Shown here piece after piece: positions 48,302-58,355 of a DNA stretch of 64,000 bases. The first letter of the stretch is position 1. Each line of letters starts with the position of its first letter. The DNA is from Salinimonas chungwhensis DSM 16280 (lineage in GTDB: Bacteria; Pseudomonadota; Gammaproteobacteria; Enterobacterales; Alteromonadaceae), in contig NZ_KB899376.1 of NCBI RefSeq assembly GCF_000378185.1, positions 88,236 through 152,235 on the forward strand, in the 5' to 3' direction. The position numbers and the translations under genes were made by a program. Under the pieces are notes generated by a model that ran no database searches, was not told the DNA's origin, and saw only the letters and a program-made list of their open reading frames with translations.

Positions 48302-49136
48302 AAACAGTCTGATACGCCTGTCCATATTTTTTGGGGTCTTCTCTTTAATGGCCCTGCTTGAACTTGCCTGGCCCGCCAGACATGCAGCACTAAAGCGCCG
48401 TTACCGGTGGCAGGCTAACCTCTCCGTTGTGGTAATTGGTGCCATTATTGCCAGGCTCATCCTGCCGGCCACACTCGCCGGCGTAGCAATTTTTGCGCAG
48501 GATAATCAACTAGGTTTGTTTCATCATCTGGTGCCGCCCCCATGGCTGGCAATCGTGCTTGGCGTTTTGTGGCTGGATTGTGTGATCTACTGGCAGCATC
48601 GCTTATTTCACAGGGTACCTGTGTTATGGCGCATACATCGTATGCATCATGCAGACAGCCATGTTGATACAACCACCGGTCTGCGCTTTCATCCTGTAGA
48701 AATTATGCTGAGTTTAGGGATCAAGGCAGCTGCGATACTTCTTTTAGGTGTTCCTGCTCTGGCCGTGGTTATTTTTGAAGTCGCACTGAATGCGTTTTCC
48801 ATTTTTAACCATAGCAATATCAGATTACCGCAAAATATTGATGATAAACTGGCACGGCTGGTGATCACTCAGCGCTTACATCGTATCCATCATAGTCAGT
48901 ATGCGGCTGAAACAAACAGTAATTTTGGTTTCAGTGTTTCATGGTGGGACAAATTATTTGGCAGCTTTAAAGCCCGGGCGCAGCAACCTGACGAAAACCT
49001 GGATATTGGGCAGCAGCAATACCCGCCATCAAAATACAACAGCAGCCTGTGGAGATTGCTGACCATGCCATTGGACAAACCAGCCACTGACACTAAGTCA
49101 GCGGCGTATAATGCCATTGATGATTCTCAAAAGTGA
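48294..49136 (+). CDS. Sterol desaturase / fatty acid hydroxylase family membrane enzyme
   Basis: 280 residues with four or more membrane helices and the di-iron His clusters HRLFHRVP, HRMHHAD and HRIHHSQ, plus LRFHPVE. Such enzymes hydroxylate or desaturate lipids. It ends the eight-gene cluster and overlaps the convergent FapA-like gene by 44 bp at its 3' end. The overlap with ynjF suggests the two act together on a lipid (inference). Confidence 0.92.
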   Translation: MNENSLIRLSIFFGVFSLMALLELAWPARHAALKRRYRWQANLSVVVIGAIIARLILPATLAGVAIFAQDNQLGLFHHLVPPPWLAIVLGVLWLDCVIYWQHRLFHRVPVLWRIHRMHHADSHVDTTTGLRFHPVEIMLSLGIKAAAILLLGVPALAVVIFEVALNAFSIFNHSNIRLPQNIDDKLARLVITQRLHRIHHSQYAAETNSNFGFSVSWWDKLFGSFKARAQQPDENLDIGQQQYPPSKYNSSLWRLLTMPLDKPATDTKSAAYNAIDDSQK

Positions 49137-50748
49137 CTTTGCACTTTTCATAATCACGTTCAGAACGCCAGTTGCGGTTGTTGAGTTTTAATGAAACACC
49201 ATTGTAGAGACGTTTATTCGCGACCACACCGATTTCGGTCTGGTAGTCGTCTTTTTCCTGACGCATTTCCAGCGCTTTCAACTCCAGCCAGTTCAGCATC
49301 GATGTTTCGTTTTTCAGCAGCTCATCCGCATCACTGAGTTTTGCTTTTAACTCGGCTGGCAACAAACGGGTTTTTATTGAATCGAGCTTTTCTTTATGCC
49401 GAGACGTATTCTGACGCAACTGACGCAGCAAATCGTCCAGGGCATCTTTTCGCTCAAGAAGCTTACTAAAACCAGGGCTGAAATCGATTTTAAGCACCGA
49501 GCCCGAAACTGCGCCAATGGTACCGGCTGTTATTTTACCCTGGCTGATAATATCACAGGCGAATAAATTACCCTGCGGATTATTCAGTTGTCCTACTGTC
49601 ACACTGCCACCACATTGCAGGCGGCTATAAGCCAGTTGCCGACCAACAGTGATATTTCCGCTGCACTGGATATCAATACCCTGACCGTGTTGAACATGAA
49701 TACTTCCGGCGGCAACCAGTTGGCACGAATACCCGCCGTCACTTTCACTCATTTTACCCATTGCACCTTCGGTGATAATAATATCGCCACCGGCTTCAAT
49801 ATAGGCAGACTCCACAAATCCGTTGATGGTCACATCACCGGCTGCTTTAATTTGCATTTTTTCAGTCACATCGCCGTTAACCAGCACTGCTCCTTCATAA
49901 TTTACATGCCCGGAGCCTACATTGACACCATTACAAATGAAGGTGTCATCAATGTTCATGATTTGATCACGGTATTTTGGCATACCAGAAATCGCCGCAT
50001 TTAACTGATTGGGATCACTATCGCTAATAACAGTACCCGAACCCATTTTGAATTCCAGCTGTTTACCATGAACAGCCGGCAATACATTCCCTTTTACATC
50101 AAAGCCGTCCCGGCCGTCTGTGGGAGGTTCGCGGCGCAACACAGGGGTGTGGATCTTGACACAGATGACTTCACCGAGATTGCGCATGTCAACCCGATCA
50201 TTAGCATCAGTCTGCGGGCGCAGTACGCGTTCCAGGGCATTTGGAACCAGAGGAACAAACTGGCTGTTTTTACCATTCTTGGCGGGCAGACCCTTGGCCA
50301 CTTCGTCTTCGATCACAGCACCCGGCGCGGCTTTACTTAATTGAAGTAACAAACTCTCAACGCGCTTACGGCTTAAGCCCCGAACAATCCCTGCGCTGGC
50401 AGCCATATTACACAGTATATCTGTGGTCGGAAGGCGGCCCCCATACGGTGCGGTGAGCACCATTGTAGCGCTAAGTCTGTCACTGCTTATTTTATATTCA
50501 ACCTCCGTATTTCTGCGCTCACCGATGCGTTCATTTACCGGCGTTTTATCACCGGTTTTAAAATAATGGTTGGCTTTATCGCAGGCACTCTTTAACGCGC
50601 CAGGTGAAATATAGAAACGTTTGAACTGGCCTTCGTGAATTTCATTCCAAAGCGCTTTATTGTCGATTTCACGCTCGAAAGAGGCCGGATCCAAGGAAAT
50701 ATCGACATAATTTTTTGAGTTGTCCAGAGTAACGGATACACCTTTCAT
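49093..50748 (-). CDS. FapA (DUF342) family protein
   Basis: 551 residues. An N-terminal domain precedes a right-handed beta-helix of repeating short strands (VNVGSGHVNYEGAVLVNGDV, then INGFVESAYIEAGGDIII) and a C-terminal coiled coil (about 420-520). FapA proteins are bacterial cytoplasmic polymer-like factors with poorly known roles; some are linked to flagella or cell-surface control. The ATG at 50748 (MKGVSVTLDNSKNY) has GGAAG five bases upstream. In-frame codons at 50778 (ATG) and 50784 (TTG) have no site. Overlaps the sterol-desaturase-like gene by 44 bp. Confidence 0.88.
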   Translation of the reverse strand: MKGVSVTLDNSKNYVDISLDPASFEREIDNKALWNEIHEGQFKRFYISPGALKSACDKANHYFKTGDKTPVNERIGERRNTEVEYKISSDRLSATMVLTAPYGGRLPTTDILCNMAASAGIVRGLSRKRVESLLLQLSKAAPGAVIEDEVAKGLPAKNGKNSQFVPLVPNALERVLRPQTDANDRVDMRNLGEVICVKIHTPVLRREPPTDGRDGFDVKGNVLPAVHGKQLEFKMGSGTVISDSDPNQLNAAISGMPKYRDQIMNIDDTFICNGVNVGSGHVNYEGAVLVNGDVTEKMQIKAAGDVTINGFVESAYIEAGGDIIITEGAMGKMSESDGGYSCQLVAAGSIHVQHGQGIDIQCSGNITVGRQLAYSRLQCGGSVTVGQLNNPQGNLFACDIISQGKITAGTIGAVSGSVLKIDFSPGFSKLLERKDALDDLLRQLRQNTSRHKEKLDSIKTRLLPAELKAKLSDADELLKNETSMLNWLELKALEMRQEKDDYQTEIGVVANKRLYNGVSLKLNNRNWRSERDYEKCKVTFENHQWHYTPLT

Positions 50749-50847
50749 TACTACTTCCAGCCTACCTTTATTTTCCATTTTCAATCAGGTTAACGGCACA
50801 ACCCGCGTATTCTTTACAGGTACTTTATAGCGTTTTCCAGTTGTAGG

Positions 50848-52278
50848 TCAAAGATTTTCAGCATACTGATAAAGCGCACGTAAAATTGCTTGTTTATTCG
50901 CATCATCAGGCGATTGTGCAGCCAGCTGTTCAATTTCCATCAGGTAAGGCTCAAGGGTAATAGACGCTACTGAATCGGGGTCAGTAAGGCGCGCAGTACG
51001 ATGATTTTGCCAGCGTTGTACTTCAGATTCACTCAGTGTGTGTGGATAGTTTCTGGCGCGATAGCGAAACAGCATGGTACGTAATGTCTGATTCTGGGTT
51101 TTGTCTGACATGGCTGCTAATTGTTCAGGCTCCTGTTCAATGACCTCATTACACCACCGACGCTCTTCATTACTTAAAAAGCCTCCGCTATATAAAGTAT
51201 AATCAGGATCATCCTGATCATTGTCATGCATCGTGTCGTAAATCTGAGTGATTTTTGGCGCTAAATCGGGCGCGGCGGCCAGCTTTTTAAAGTTGCTCAG
51301 GCAGTACTCCCGGTCAAGTCCTAATCGCTGCGCATTGTCCTGGGTCATTGCTTTGGCAGTAGTAATGAAAGGGGAGCGATTAATATGTATCAGTTTTAGT
51401 CCTGGTCTTGGCAAATCACCCAATGTTTCTTTATTGGCATATAGTCGCCCGGCGATGTCTTCAGCTGGTAAATCAATAATGGCATCAACATCTTTGGCTA
51501 AATCAACAACAATGACGGCATTGGAATTAGTCGGATGCGGAGCTACTGGCATTACCCACGTCGCACAGCCATGACGGGCGGGCAGCTTAGATGAAATATG
51601 CAAGACCACTGACGGTTTATTTAACGCCAACCGGGACAGAACATTTTGCTTATTACGTAATGAAAATGCGTAATCAAACAGCTTTGGCTGCTTTTCTTTT
51701 ATCAGCTTTGCTAACGCAATGGTGGCATATACATCGCTAAGTGCATCGTGGGCCTGCCCGTGTTCAAGATTATTTTCTGCAGTCAGATCTTCAAGCCGAA
51801 AACTGGGCGTTCCGTCATCTCGCACCGGCCAGTTTATGCCGTCTGGACGCAGCGCATAACAGGCTCTGGCCAGATCGATAATATCCCAGCGACTATTGCC
51901 GTTGCGCCATTCCCGTGCATAGGGGTCAATAAAATTTCGGTGAAAAAGGTGACGGGTAACCTCGTCATCAAAACGGATGCTGTTGTAGCCGGCTACACAG
52001 GTGTTCGGCTGGCCCATATGCTGAGCAATCCGAGTAGCAAACTGTGCTTCTGCCATGCCATCGCGAAGGGTTTGCTGTGGCGTGATGCCCGTGACCAGGC
52101 AAGCACCGGGTTGGGGCAGATAATCATTGGCAATCTGACTCATTATATTGATAGGCTTACCGACGATGTTAAGGTCCATATCGGTTCTGATGGCCGCAAA
52201 CTGACAAGGCAGATCCTTTTTCGGACTGGTGCCAAACGTTTCAAAGTCATGCCAAAGGAAGGTGGCGTCTGTGGTCAT
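50848..52278 (-). CDS. sbcB: Exodeoxyribonuclease I
   Basis: 476 residues, the family's usual length. A 3'-5' single-strand DNA exonuclease of recombination and mismatch repair. The catalytic carboxylates are in LWHDFETFG, the ExoII region is AGYNSIRFDDEV, and the ExoIII motif is HDALSDVYATIAL. The frame continues upstream to 52383, but ATG 52278 (MTTDATFLWHDFETFG) is the conserved start. Confidence 0.96.
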   Translation of the reverse strand: MTTDATFLWHDFETFGTSPKKDLPCQFAAIRTDMDLNIVGKPINIMSQIANDYLPQPGACLVTGITPQQTLRDGMAEAQFATRIAQHMGQPNTCVAGYNSIRFDDEVTRHLFHRNFIDPYAREWRNGNSRWDIIDLARACYALRPDGINWPVRDDGTPSFRLEDLTAENNLEHGQAHDALSDVYATIALAKLIKEKQPKLFDYAFSLRNKQNVLSRLALNKPSVVLHISSKLPARHGCATWVMPVAPHPTNSNAVIVVDLAKDVDAIIDLPAEDIAGRLYANKETLGDLPRPGLKLIHINRSPFITTAKAMTQDNAQRLGLDREYCLSNFKKLAAAPDLAPKITQIYDTMHDNDQDDPDYTLYSGGFLSNEERRWCNEVIEQEPEQLAAMSDKTQNQTLRTMLFRYRARNYPHTLSESEVQRWQNHRTARLTDPDSVASITLEPYLMEIEQLAAQSPDDANKQAILRALYQYAENL

Positions 52279-52389
52279 ATCGTACTGATGTAAGCGAGTA
52301 AATGATGGCGGCAGTGTACACCGCGGCGGGTAAAAGTAAAAATCCCTCGGGTTGAGAGGATTGTTTAAAGGTCTCGCTGGCACGATTAT

Positions 52390-52413
52390 CGCAATGATAC
52401 TCGCAATGATACT
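52390..52413. repeat. Tandem 12-bp direct repeat
   Basis: Two perfect copies of CGCAATGATACT lie head to tail in the gap between sbcB and the isoaspartyl peptidase gene. Likely a slippage product or a pair of binding sites. No longer array is present. Confidence 0.7.
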
Positions 52414-52540
52414 CCGGCAAATATCATAATTTAGTGTGACTGACGCCGATTTAAAACCAATGCATATCAGTATCTGATGAAGAAAAAGAAAACAAATTAG
52501 TGCCTTTAAAAGTAATAATAGAGTAGTACAGGAGAGTCAC

Positions 52541-53572
52541 ATGCTAAAACAGTTACGACGTCTGGGTCTAACCGGGACCCTGTGTGCGTTATCACTGTCT
52601 GCTTATGCAGACATCGCGATAGTCGTTCACGGTGGTGCCGGCACCATCTTAAAAAAGGATATGACCAGTGAAAAAGAAGCGGCTTATGTAGCCAAACTCA
52701 AAGAGGCAGTGCAGGCGGGTTACGCCAAACTTGAAGCAGGTGAGCCCGGCGAGGATGCCGTGGTGGCAACCATTCAGATACTGGAAGCATCGCCTTTGTT
52801 TAATGCGGGTGTGGGCGCTGTATATACCTATGACGAAGAACACGAGCTGGATGCCTCGATAATGCATGGTGCGCATCGCCAGGCTGGCGCAGTGGCAGGC
52901 GTGAAAACTATTCGTAGCCCTATCGCAGCGGCACGCGCCGTCATGGCCCATTCGCCTCATGTAATGCTGGCTGGAGAGGGCGCGGAAAGCTTTGCCCGGG
53001 AACAGGGCCTGGAGATGGTCGACAATAACTATTTCGACACCGACCACCGCCTTGAAGCGTTAAAAAAGGTCAAAGCGCGGATGCAAGAAGCCGGTAAACA
53101 AGCAGGTGGTCAGCAGGGCGCGGAAAAAATGGGTACGGTTGGCGTGGTGGTGATGGACGCTAAGGACAATATTGTGGCAGGTACCTCAACCGGGGGAATG
53201 ACGGCAAAACGCTATGGACGTATCGGTGACTCACCGGTAATTGGGGCCGGGACATTTGCCGATAATAACAGCTGTGGGGTCTCAGCTACCGGTCACGGTG
53301 AATATTTTATTCGTTACAATGTTGCAGCAGATATTTGCGCCCGGGTCAGGTACCACGGGGTCAGTGTGACCCGTGCAGCCGATACGGTTATCAATGATGT
53401 GTTAAAAAATGCCGGCGGAACGGGCGGCGTTATTGCCATTGATAGACAGGGTCATATCGCTATGCCATTTAATACCCCAGGCATGTACAGAGCGAGTATT
53501 GATAATAACGGAAAGCTTACCGTGGGAATTTATCAGGATGTGCTTGAAACAAGCCAGATTAACGCTCAGTAA
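52541..53572 (+). CDS. iaaA: Exported isoaspartyl peptidase / plant-type asparaginase
   Basis: 343 residues. An N-terminal nucleophile hydrolase that removes isoaspartyl residues from dipeptides and splits L-asparagine. Autocleavage is expected before Thr199 (GTVGVVVMD), giving alpha and beta subunits. The VVHGGAGT start and GIGDSPVIGAGTFAD-like segment (GRIGDSPVIGAGTFADN) are family signatures. A signal peptide (to SAYAD) indicates the periplasm. AGGAG six bases upstream supports the ATG. Apparently a single-gene transcript. Confidence 0.94.
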   Translation: MLKQLRRLGLTGTLCALSLSAYADIAIVVHGGAGTILKKDMTSEKEAAYVAKLKEAVQAGYAKLEAGEPGEDAVVATIQILEASPLFNAGVGAVYTYDEEHELDASIMHGAHRQAGAVAGVKTIRSPIAAARAVMAHSPHVMLAGEGAESFAREQGLEMVDNNYFDTDHRLEALKKVKARMQEAGKQAGGQQGAEKMGTVGVVVMDAKDNIVAGTSTGGMTAKRYGRIGDSPVIGAGTFADNNSCGVSATGHGEYFIRYNVAADICARVRYHGVSVTRAADTVINDVLKNAGGTGGVIAIDRQGHIAMPFNTPGMYRASIDNNGKLTVGIYQDVLETSQINAQ

Positions 53573-53718
53573 AGTGCAAAAAAAGTGTCTGAAAATTCGC
53601 TCAATTGGCTTCTCGCAGCTAGGCTTATAGTAATGCCGGAGTCAGTTTTACCGGTATCAAACAAACTATCAAACCTGACAAAAAACAGTAGTCGTTAGGT
53701 ACTACTTTAGGAGTCGCT

Positions 53719-54138
53719 ATGGAATCACTGCAGGTATGTGATTATATGAATCATCGTCCGGTCAAGCTGACCAAAGATATGCCGGTAGCCGAAGCGGTAG
53801 AGCACTTGTTGCAGACCGGTCACTCGGGTGGTGCGGTGGTCGACGATCGAGGTCGGTTGACGGGCTTTTTGTCCGAACAGGATTGTATCCGGCAAATGAT
53901 TGAATCATGTTATTACCGTGAGCAGGTTTGTCGGGTCAAGGATATTATGCAAAGTCCCGCGCTTAGCGTTAAGCCTTACATGTCTGTCATTGAATTAGCG
54001 CAACTGCTTTTAAAGGATAAACCGCGTATTTATCCTGTGGTAGATGACGATGGCGTGTTGGTGGGTAGTATCAACCGTTCGGCAATACTTAAAGCCATCG
54101 ATAAACAGCTTCGCGCGGGCTACGAAGTTGCCAGTTGA
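53719..54138 (+). CDS. CBS-domain pair protein
   Basis: 139 residues, a stand-alone Bateman module with two CBS motifs (MNHRPVKLTKDMPVAEAVE, then DIMQSPALSVKPYMSVIELA). Such modules bind adenine nucleotides and sense energy state. No enzymatic partner is fused. A terminator follows. Partner unknown. Confidence 0.9.
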   Translation: MESLQVCDYMNHRPVKLTKDMPVAEAVEHLLQTGHSGGAVVDDRGRLTGFLSEQDCIRQMIESCYYREQVCRVKDIMQSPALSVKPYMSVIELAQLLLKDKPRIYPVVDDDGVLVGSINRSAILKAIDKQLRAGYEVAS

Positions 54139-54151
54139 ATAAGGTGTTTCT

Positions 54152-54175
54152 ACCAGCAGCAATGCTGCTGGTTTT
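54152..54175 (+). terminator. Rho-independent terminator of the CBS gene
   Basis: Perfect 9-bp stem ACCAGCAGC / GCTGCTGGT with a 3-base loop and a short T-run. It lies 14 bp after the stop. Confidence 0.7.
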
Positions 54176-54293
54176 GTAAGCCCCAATAGTTCACTTAGGC
54201 GTATAAATATGGCGTCTGTGCGTTTAATACTGGAAATAACTGTCCATTTTGCCTAGGATCTTGCGCTTTGCAGTTAAGCGTCGAGGAACTACA

Positions 54294-57200
54294 TTGGATT
54301 CAGAAACTACTACCCCGTCGGTAAGCACTTTAGGTTCACTGCTCAATTCAGCCATGGGCAGTGACCGTTTCAGGTTGCGTCGACGCCTGAATCAGCTTAA
54401 ACGGGGGAACCTGAATACCAATGCGCTTGAAAAACTGCACCAGGACATACTCCGCTCAGCGCAAAGGCGCGAGAATCGGGCAAATAATCTGCCTGATATT
54501 ACCTATCCACCATTACCTGTCAGCGATAAAAAGGATGATATAAAAGCAGCCATTGCCAGTCATCAGGTTGTTATTGTGGCCGGCGAAACCGGTTCGGGGA
54601 AAACCACGCAGTTACCCAAGATTTGCCTTGAAATGGGGCGTGGCGTAGACGGCATGATTGCCCATACCCAGCCTCGACGTCTGGCCGCCCGCAGTGTGGC
54701 AACGCGTATTGCAGAGGAAATGGATACCGCGTTAGGGGACAAAGTTGGTTTTAAAATTCGCTTTTCAGATAATGTCAGTCAGAACAGCTATGTAAAATTG
54801 ATGACTGACGGCATGCTGCTGGCAGAAATGCAGCAAGACCGGTTTTTAAATCAATATGACACCATCATAATCGACGAAGCTCACGAGCGTAGCCTTAATA
54901 TCGATTTTCTGCTCGGCTATATCAAGCAATTGCTGGCTAAACGTCCGGATCTTAAGCTAATCATCACCTCTGCTACTATCGATCCAGAACGTTTTTCACG
55001 GCATTTTAATGATGCGCCGATTGTGGAAGTCAGTGGCCGGACTTTCCCGGTTGAGATTCGCTATATGCCGCCTGAAGAATTGGGCAATGATATAGACCAA
55101 AGTGATGCCATCATTGCTGCAGTGGATGAACTGATGAGAGAGCCGCCGGGTGATATTTTGGTATTCCTGAGCGGTGAAAGGGAAATCCGCGATGCCCAGG
55201 ACGCGTTATCCAGGCAGCAATACCGTAATACAGAAATTGTTCCTCTATACGCCCGTTTATCCGCCGCCGAGCAAAATCGGATTTTTCAGTCGCATGGTGG
55301 TCGCCGTATTGTGCTGGCCACCAATGTTGCCGAAACATCGCTCACCGTGCCTGGCATAAAATATGTTATCGATCCCGGTACGGCGCGTATTTCGCGTTAT
55401 AGCGCGCGCTCAAAAGTGCAGCGGTTACCGATTGAGCCAATTTCTCAGGCGTCGGCTAATCAGCGAGCAGGGCGTTGTGGACGGGTTTCAGAAGGCGTTT
55501 GTATTCGGCTTTACAGTGAAGAAGATTACCTCGGCAGACCGGAGTTTACCGACCCGGAAATTATACGCACTAATCTGGCATCGGTTATCCTGCAGATGGC
55601 AGCGCTGGGGCTGGGTGAGATTAGTCGCTTTCCCTTCGTCCAGCCACCGGATAACCGCAATATCAATGATGGTTTCAGGCTGCTGGAAGAAATTGAGGCC
55701 ATTGACCGTAAAAAAGGTAAAATAGCGCTGACCGGGATCGGGCGGCAAATTGCCCGACTGCCAATTGATCCGCGCTATGCGCGGATGGTATTGGAGGCAA
55801 ATAAAACCAACGCCCTTAAAGAGGTCATGGTTATTGCGGCGGGTTTATCTATACAAGATCCCAGAGAACGCCCCAGTGATAAACGTCAGCAGGCTGATCA
55901 GGCGCACAGTGAGTTAACCGATAAAGATTCTGATTTTATCAGCTTACTCAATACCTGGAATGCCTTTCGCGAGCAACAAACTGCGCTGGCCAACAATCAA
56001 TTGAGAAAATGGTGCAAGGCACATTTTATCAATTACCTGCGCATGCGCGAGTGGCAGGATATTGTCAGTCAGCTCAAAAAGTCGCTGGCAGAGCTGAACC
56101 TGGGTATCAGTAATCAACCGGCAGATTATCAGGCGGTCCATCAGGCAATTTGTAGCGGACTGCTGTCTCACCTGGGTACGAAAGACAAAGAAAAAGAGTA
56201 TCTGGGGTCCCGTAATACCCGTTTTATGATTTTCCCTGGGTCAGGATTGGCCAAACGTCAGCCAAAATGGGTAATGGCCGCTGAACTGGTGGAAACCTCC
56301 CGTCTTTTTGCTCGGGTCAACGCCCGTATTGATCCAGCCTGGATAGAGCCACTGGCCCGTCATCTTACCCAGTCCAGCTATGCTGAACCCCACTGGTCAA
56401 AAAAGCGCGGGGCAGTGATTGCTTATGAAAAAGTCACATTATTCGGGCTCCCCATTGTGGCCAAACGGCCGGTGGTTTATAGCAAAATCGATCCGGCATT
56501 ATGCCATGAACTCTTTATTCGTGAGGCGCTGGTTAATGGTGATACCCGGTTAAATTATCCTTTCTTACAAGAAAACCAGGCCCTGTTAGCACAGGCCGAT
56601 GAGCTGGAGCAGAAGACCCGACGGCGCGATTTAATTGTGGAGGAAGAAACGCTGGTGGCATTTTATGCTAACCGGTTGCCGGAAGAGGTTAACAACGACG
56701 CTGCATTTAAAAAGTGGTACAAGCACAATAGTAGTTCCGTGACGTTAACCTTCACGGAGCAGGATGTTTATCGCGAACAACCCGATGCGGCACAAAATGG
56801 CTATCCGGATGTTTGGAAGCAGGGCAATGTTACGTTGCCGTTAACCTACCATTTTGAGCCCAACGCCGTGGACGACGGGGTCACTGTAAATATTCCTCTA
56901 CCGGTACTTAATCAGATCCACGACACCGGATTTGACTGGCAAGTGCCGGGCTTGCGACATGACAGGGTTGTTGCACTGATAAGAAGCCTGCCCAAGCGGC
57001 TGCGCAAAAACTTTGTTCCCGCGCCTGATTTTGCTGATGCGTGCCTGGCCGACATTTCTGATCAGGATAAACAGGGTTATCCAATCTCGCTTATTCAGGC
57101 ACTGAGCCATAAATTGCATCGAATGACCGGCGTTGTGGTGACCGAAGAGGACTGGAACCTGCCCCAGCTGGAAACACACTTAACCATGCACTTTGCGGTG

Positions 57201-58181
57201 GTAAGTGAAAAGGGCGAGGTCATTGCCCGAGGTGATGACCTGGCGCTCCTCAAGCAGCAATGTCAGGGCAAAGTACAGCAAACCTTTGAGCAGGCAGCCA
57301 CGCCGGAACTTGAACGTAAAGGCTTACAGCAATGGGACTTTGACAGCTTGCCGGAAACGTTTACCCAGAAAGTGGGCGGCTTTGAGGTGCAGGCGTTTCC
57401 CGCTCTGGTTAAAAATGGTGAGCACGTTGATATCACCCTCATTGACGATGAGGACAAAGCAAAACAACTCCATAACCAGGGCGTTAATACGTTGATTCGT
57501 GCTGCTATTCCGTCACCGGTGGGACATCTGGAAAAGAAACTGCCAAATAAAGCAAAACTGGGCCTGTATTTTAATCCGTTCGGCCAGATCAAAGCGTTGG
57601 TAGATGACTGTATTTTTGCCGGGATCGATGTGCTTCGAAGTAAATTTGAACATGAGCTGGGCACGGCAATCCGTAACGAGCAGGATTTTAAGCAGTGCGC
57701 TGACTGGATACGCGGAGAGATCAATGACCAGGTGCTGCAGATTGCGCAACAGGTGGAAACCGGATTGACACTCGCCCACCAGTGCCAGAAACAAATGAAA
57801 GGCAGCATACCATTGACTATGGTGGGAGCTATGGGAGATATAAAACAGCATCTTTCGTCACTGGTTTATCCAGGCTTTGTTACTGATATAGGAGCTGAAA
57901 AATTATCCGACTGGAACCGATATATTCGCGCTCTGGTTCGCCGCCTGGAAAAACTGCCCATTGACCCGGCTAAAGACAGACAAGCACAGCTCACCATTGA
58001 CAAAGTAACGGCAGAGTTTGATAAAACAACACAAAAATACAGTCAAGGTAAAATTCCGCCTTCGTTATTACAGGGGCGTTGGATGATCGAGGAATTGCGA
58101 GTATCGTTATTTGCTCAGCAGTTAGGTACCGCTTACCCGATATCAGCCAAACGAATTCAGAATTTTCTTGCAGAATTTTAG
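54294..58181 (+). CDS. hrpA: ATP-dependent RNA helicase HrpA
   Basis: 1295 residues. A DEAH-box helicase: motif I AGETGSGKTTQLPK, motif II IIDEAHERS, motif III SATID, motif VI QRAGRCGR, then HA2, OB and a long HrpA-specific C-terminal domain. In E. coli HrpA acts on mRNA and stalled ribosomes. The start is TTG at 54294, with AGGA six bases upstream. The frame also opens at TTG 54249, which lacks a site. Confidence 0.95.
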   Translation: MDSETTTPSVSTLGSLLNSAMGSDRFRLRRRLNQLKRGNLNTNALEKLHQDILRSAQRRENRANNLPDITYPPLPVSDKKDDIKAAIASHQVVIVAGETGSGKTTQLPKICLEMGRGVDGMIAHTQPRRLAARSVATRIAEEMDTALGDKVGFKIRFSDNVSQNSYVKLMTDGMLLAEMQQDRFLNQYDTIIIDEAHERSLNIDFLLGYIKQLLAKRPDLKLIITSATIDPERFSRHFNDAPIVEVSGRTFPVEIRYMPPEELGNDIDQSDAIIAAVDELMREPPGDILVFLSGEREIRDAQDALSRQQYRNTEIVPLYARLSAAEQNRIFQSHGGRRIVLATNVAETSLTVPGIKYVIDPGTARISRYSARSKVQRLPIEPISQASANQRAGRCGRVSEGVCIRLYSEEDYLGRPEFTDPEIIRTNLASVILQMAALGLGEISRFPFVQPPDNRNINDGFRLLEEIEAIDRKKGKIALTGIGRQIARLPIDPRYARMVLEANKTNALKEVMVIAAGLSIQDPRERPSDKRQQADQAHSELTDKDSDFISLLNTWNAFREQQTALANNQLRKWCKAHFINYLRMREWQDIVSQLKKSLAELNLGISNQPADYQAVHQAICSGLLSHLGTKDKEKEYLGSRNTRFMIFPGSGLAKRQPKWVMAAELVETSRLFARVNARIDPAWIEPLARHLTQSSYAEPHWSKKRGAVIAYEKVTLFGLPIVAKRPVVYSKIDPALCHELFIREALVNGDTRLNYPFLQENQALLAQADELEQKTRRRDLIVEEETLVAFYANRLPEEVNNDAAFKKWYKHNSSSVTLTFTEQDVYREQPDAAQNGYPDVWKQGNVTLPLTYHFEPNAVDDGVTVNIPLPVLNQIHDTGFDWQVPGLRHDRVVALIRSLPKRLRKNFVPAPDFADACLADISDQDKQGYPISLIQALSHKLHRMTGVVVTEEDWNLPQLETHLTMHFAVVSEKGEVIARGDDLALLKQQCQGKVQQTFEQAATPELERKGLQQWDFDSLPETFTQKVGGFEVQAFPALVKNGEHVDITLIDDEDKAKQLHNQGVNTLIRAAIPSPVGHLEKKLPNKAKLGLYFNPFGQIKALVDDCIFAGIDVLRSKFEHELGTAIRNEQDFKQCADWIRGEINDQVLQIAQQVETGLTLAHQCQKQMKGSIPLTMVGAMGDIKQHLSSLVYPGFVTDIGAEKLSDWNRYIRALVRRLEKLPIDPAKDRQAQLTIDKVTAEFDKTTQKYSQGKIPPSLLQGRWMIEELRVSLFAQQLGTAYPISAKRIQNFLAEF

Positions 58182-58269
58182 CCCTTTTGGGTAAGTGCGC
58201 CGTAAACATCAGCTCAATATGTTGTTAAAGCATGTTAGCCGTTGGGGTTGTACCTGCCTATAATCCCTG

Positions 58270-58298
58270 TTGACAAGTAAACTGTAGCCGCCTATAAC
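58270..58298 (+). promoter_or_regulatory. Sigma-70 promoter of the PilZ gene
   Basis: TTGACA at 58270 and TATAAC at 58293 are separated by 17 bp, 57 bp before the PilZ ATG. A strong housekeeping promoter. Confidence 0.75.
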
Positions 58299-58355
58299 GA
58301 GTACTTCGGCGCGAGGTTTGTCGGTACTACCGATACAGGAGTCAGGAGAAGTAAA

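Noticed and set aside
52390..52413. Start of a CRISPR array or minisatellite
   Set aside because: Only two head-to-tail 12-bp copies exist, with no spacers and no cas genes.
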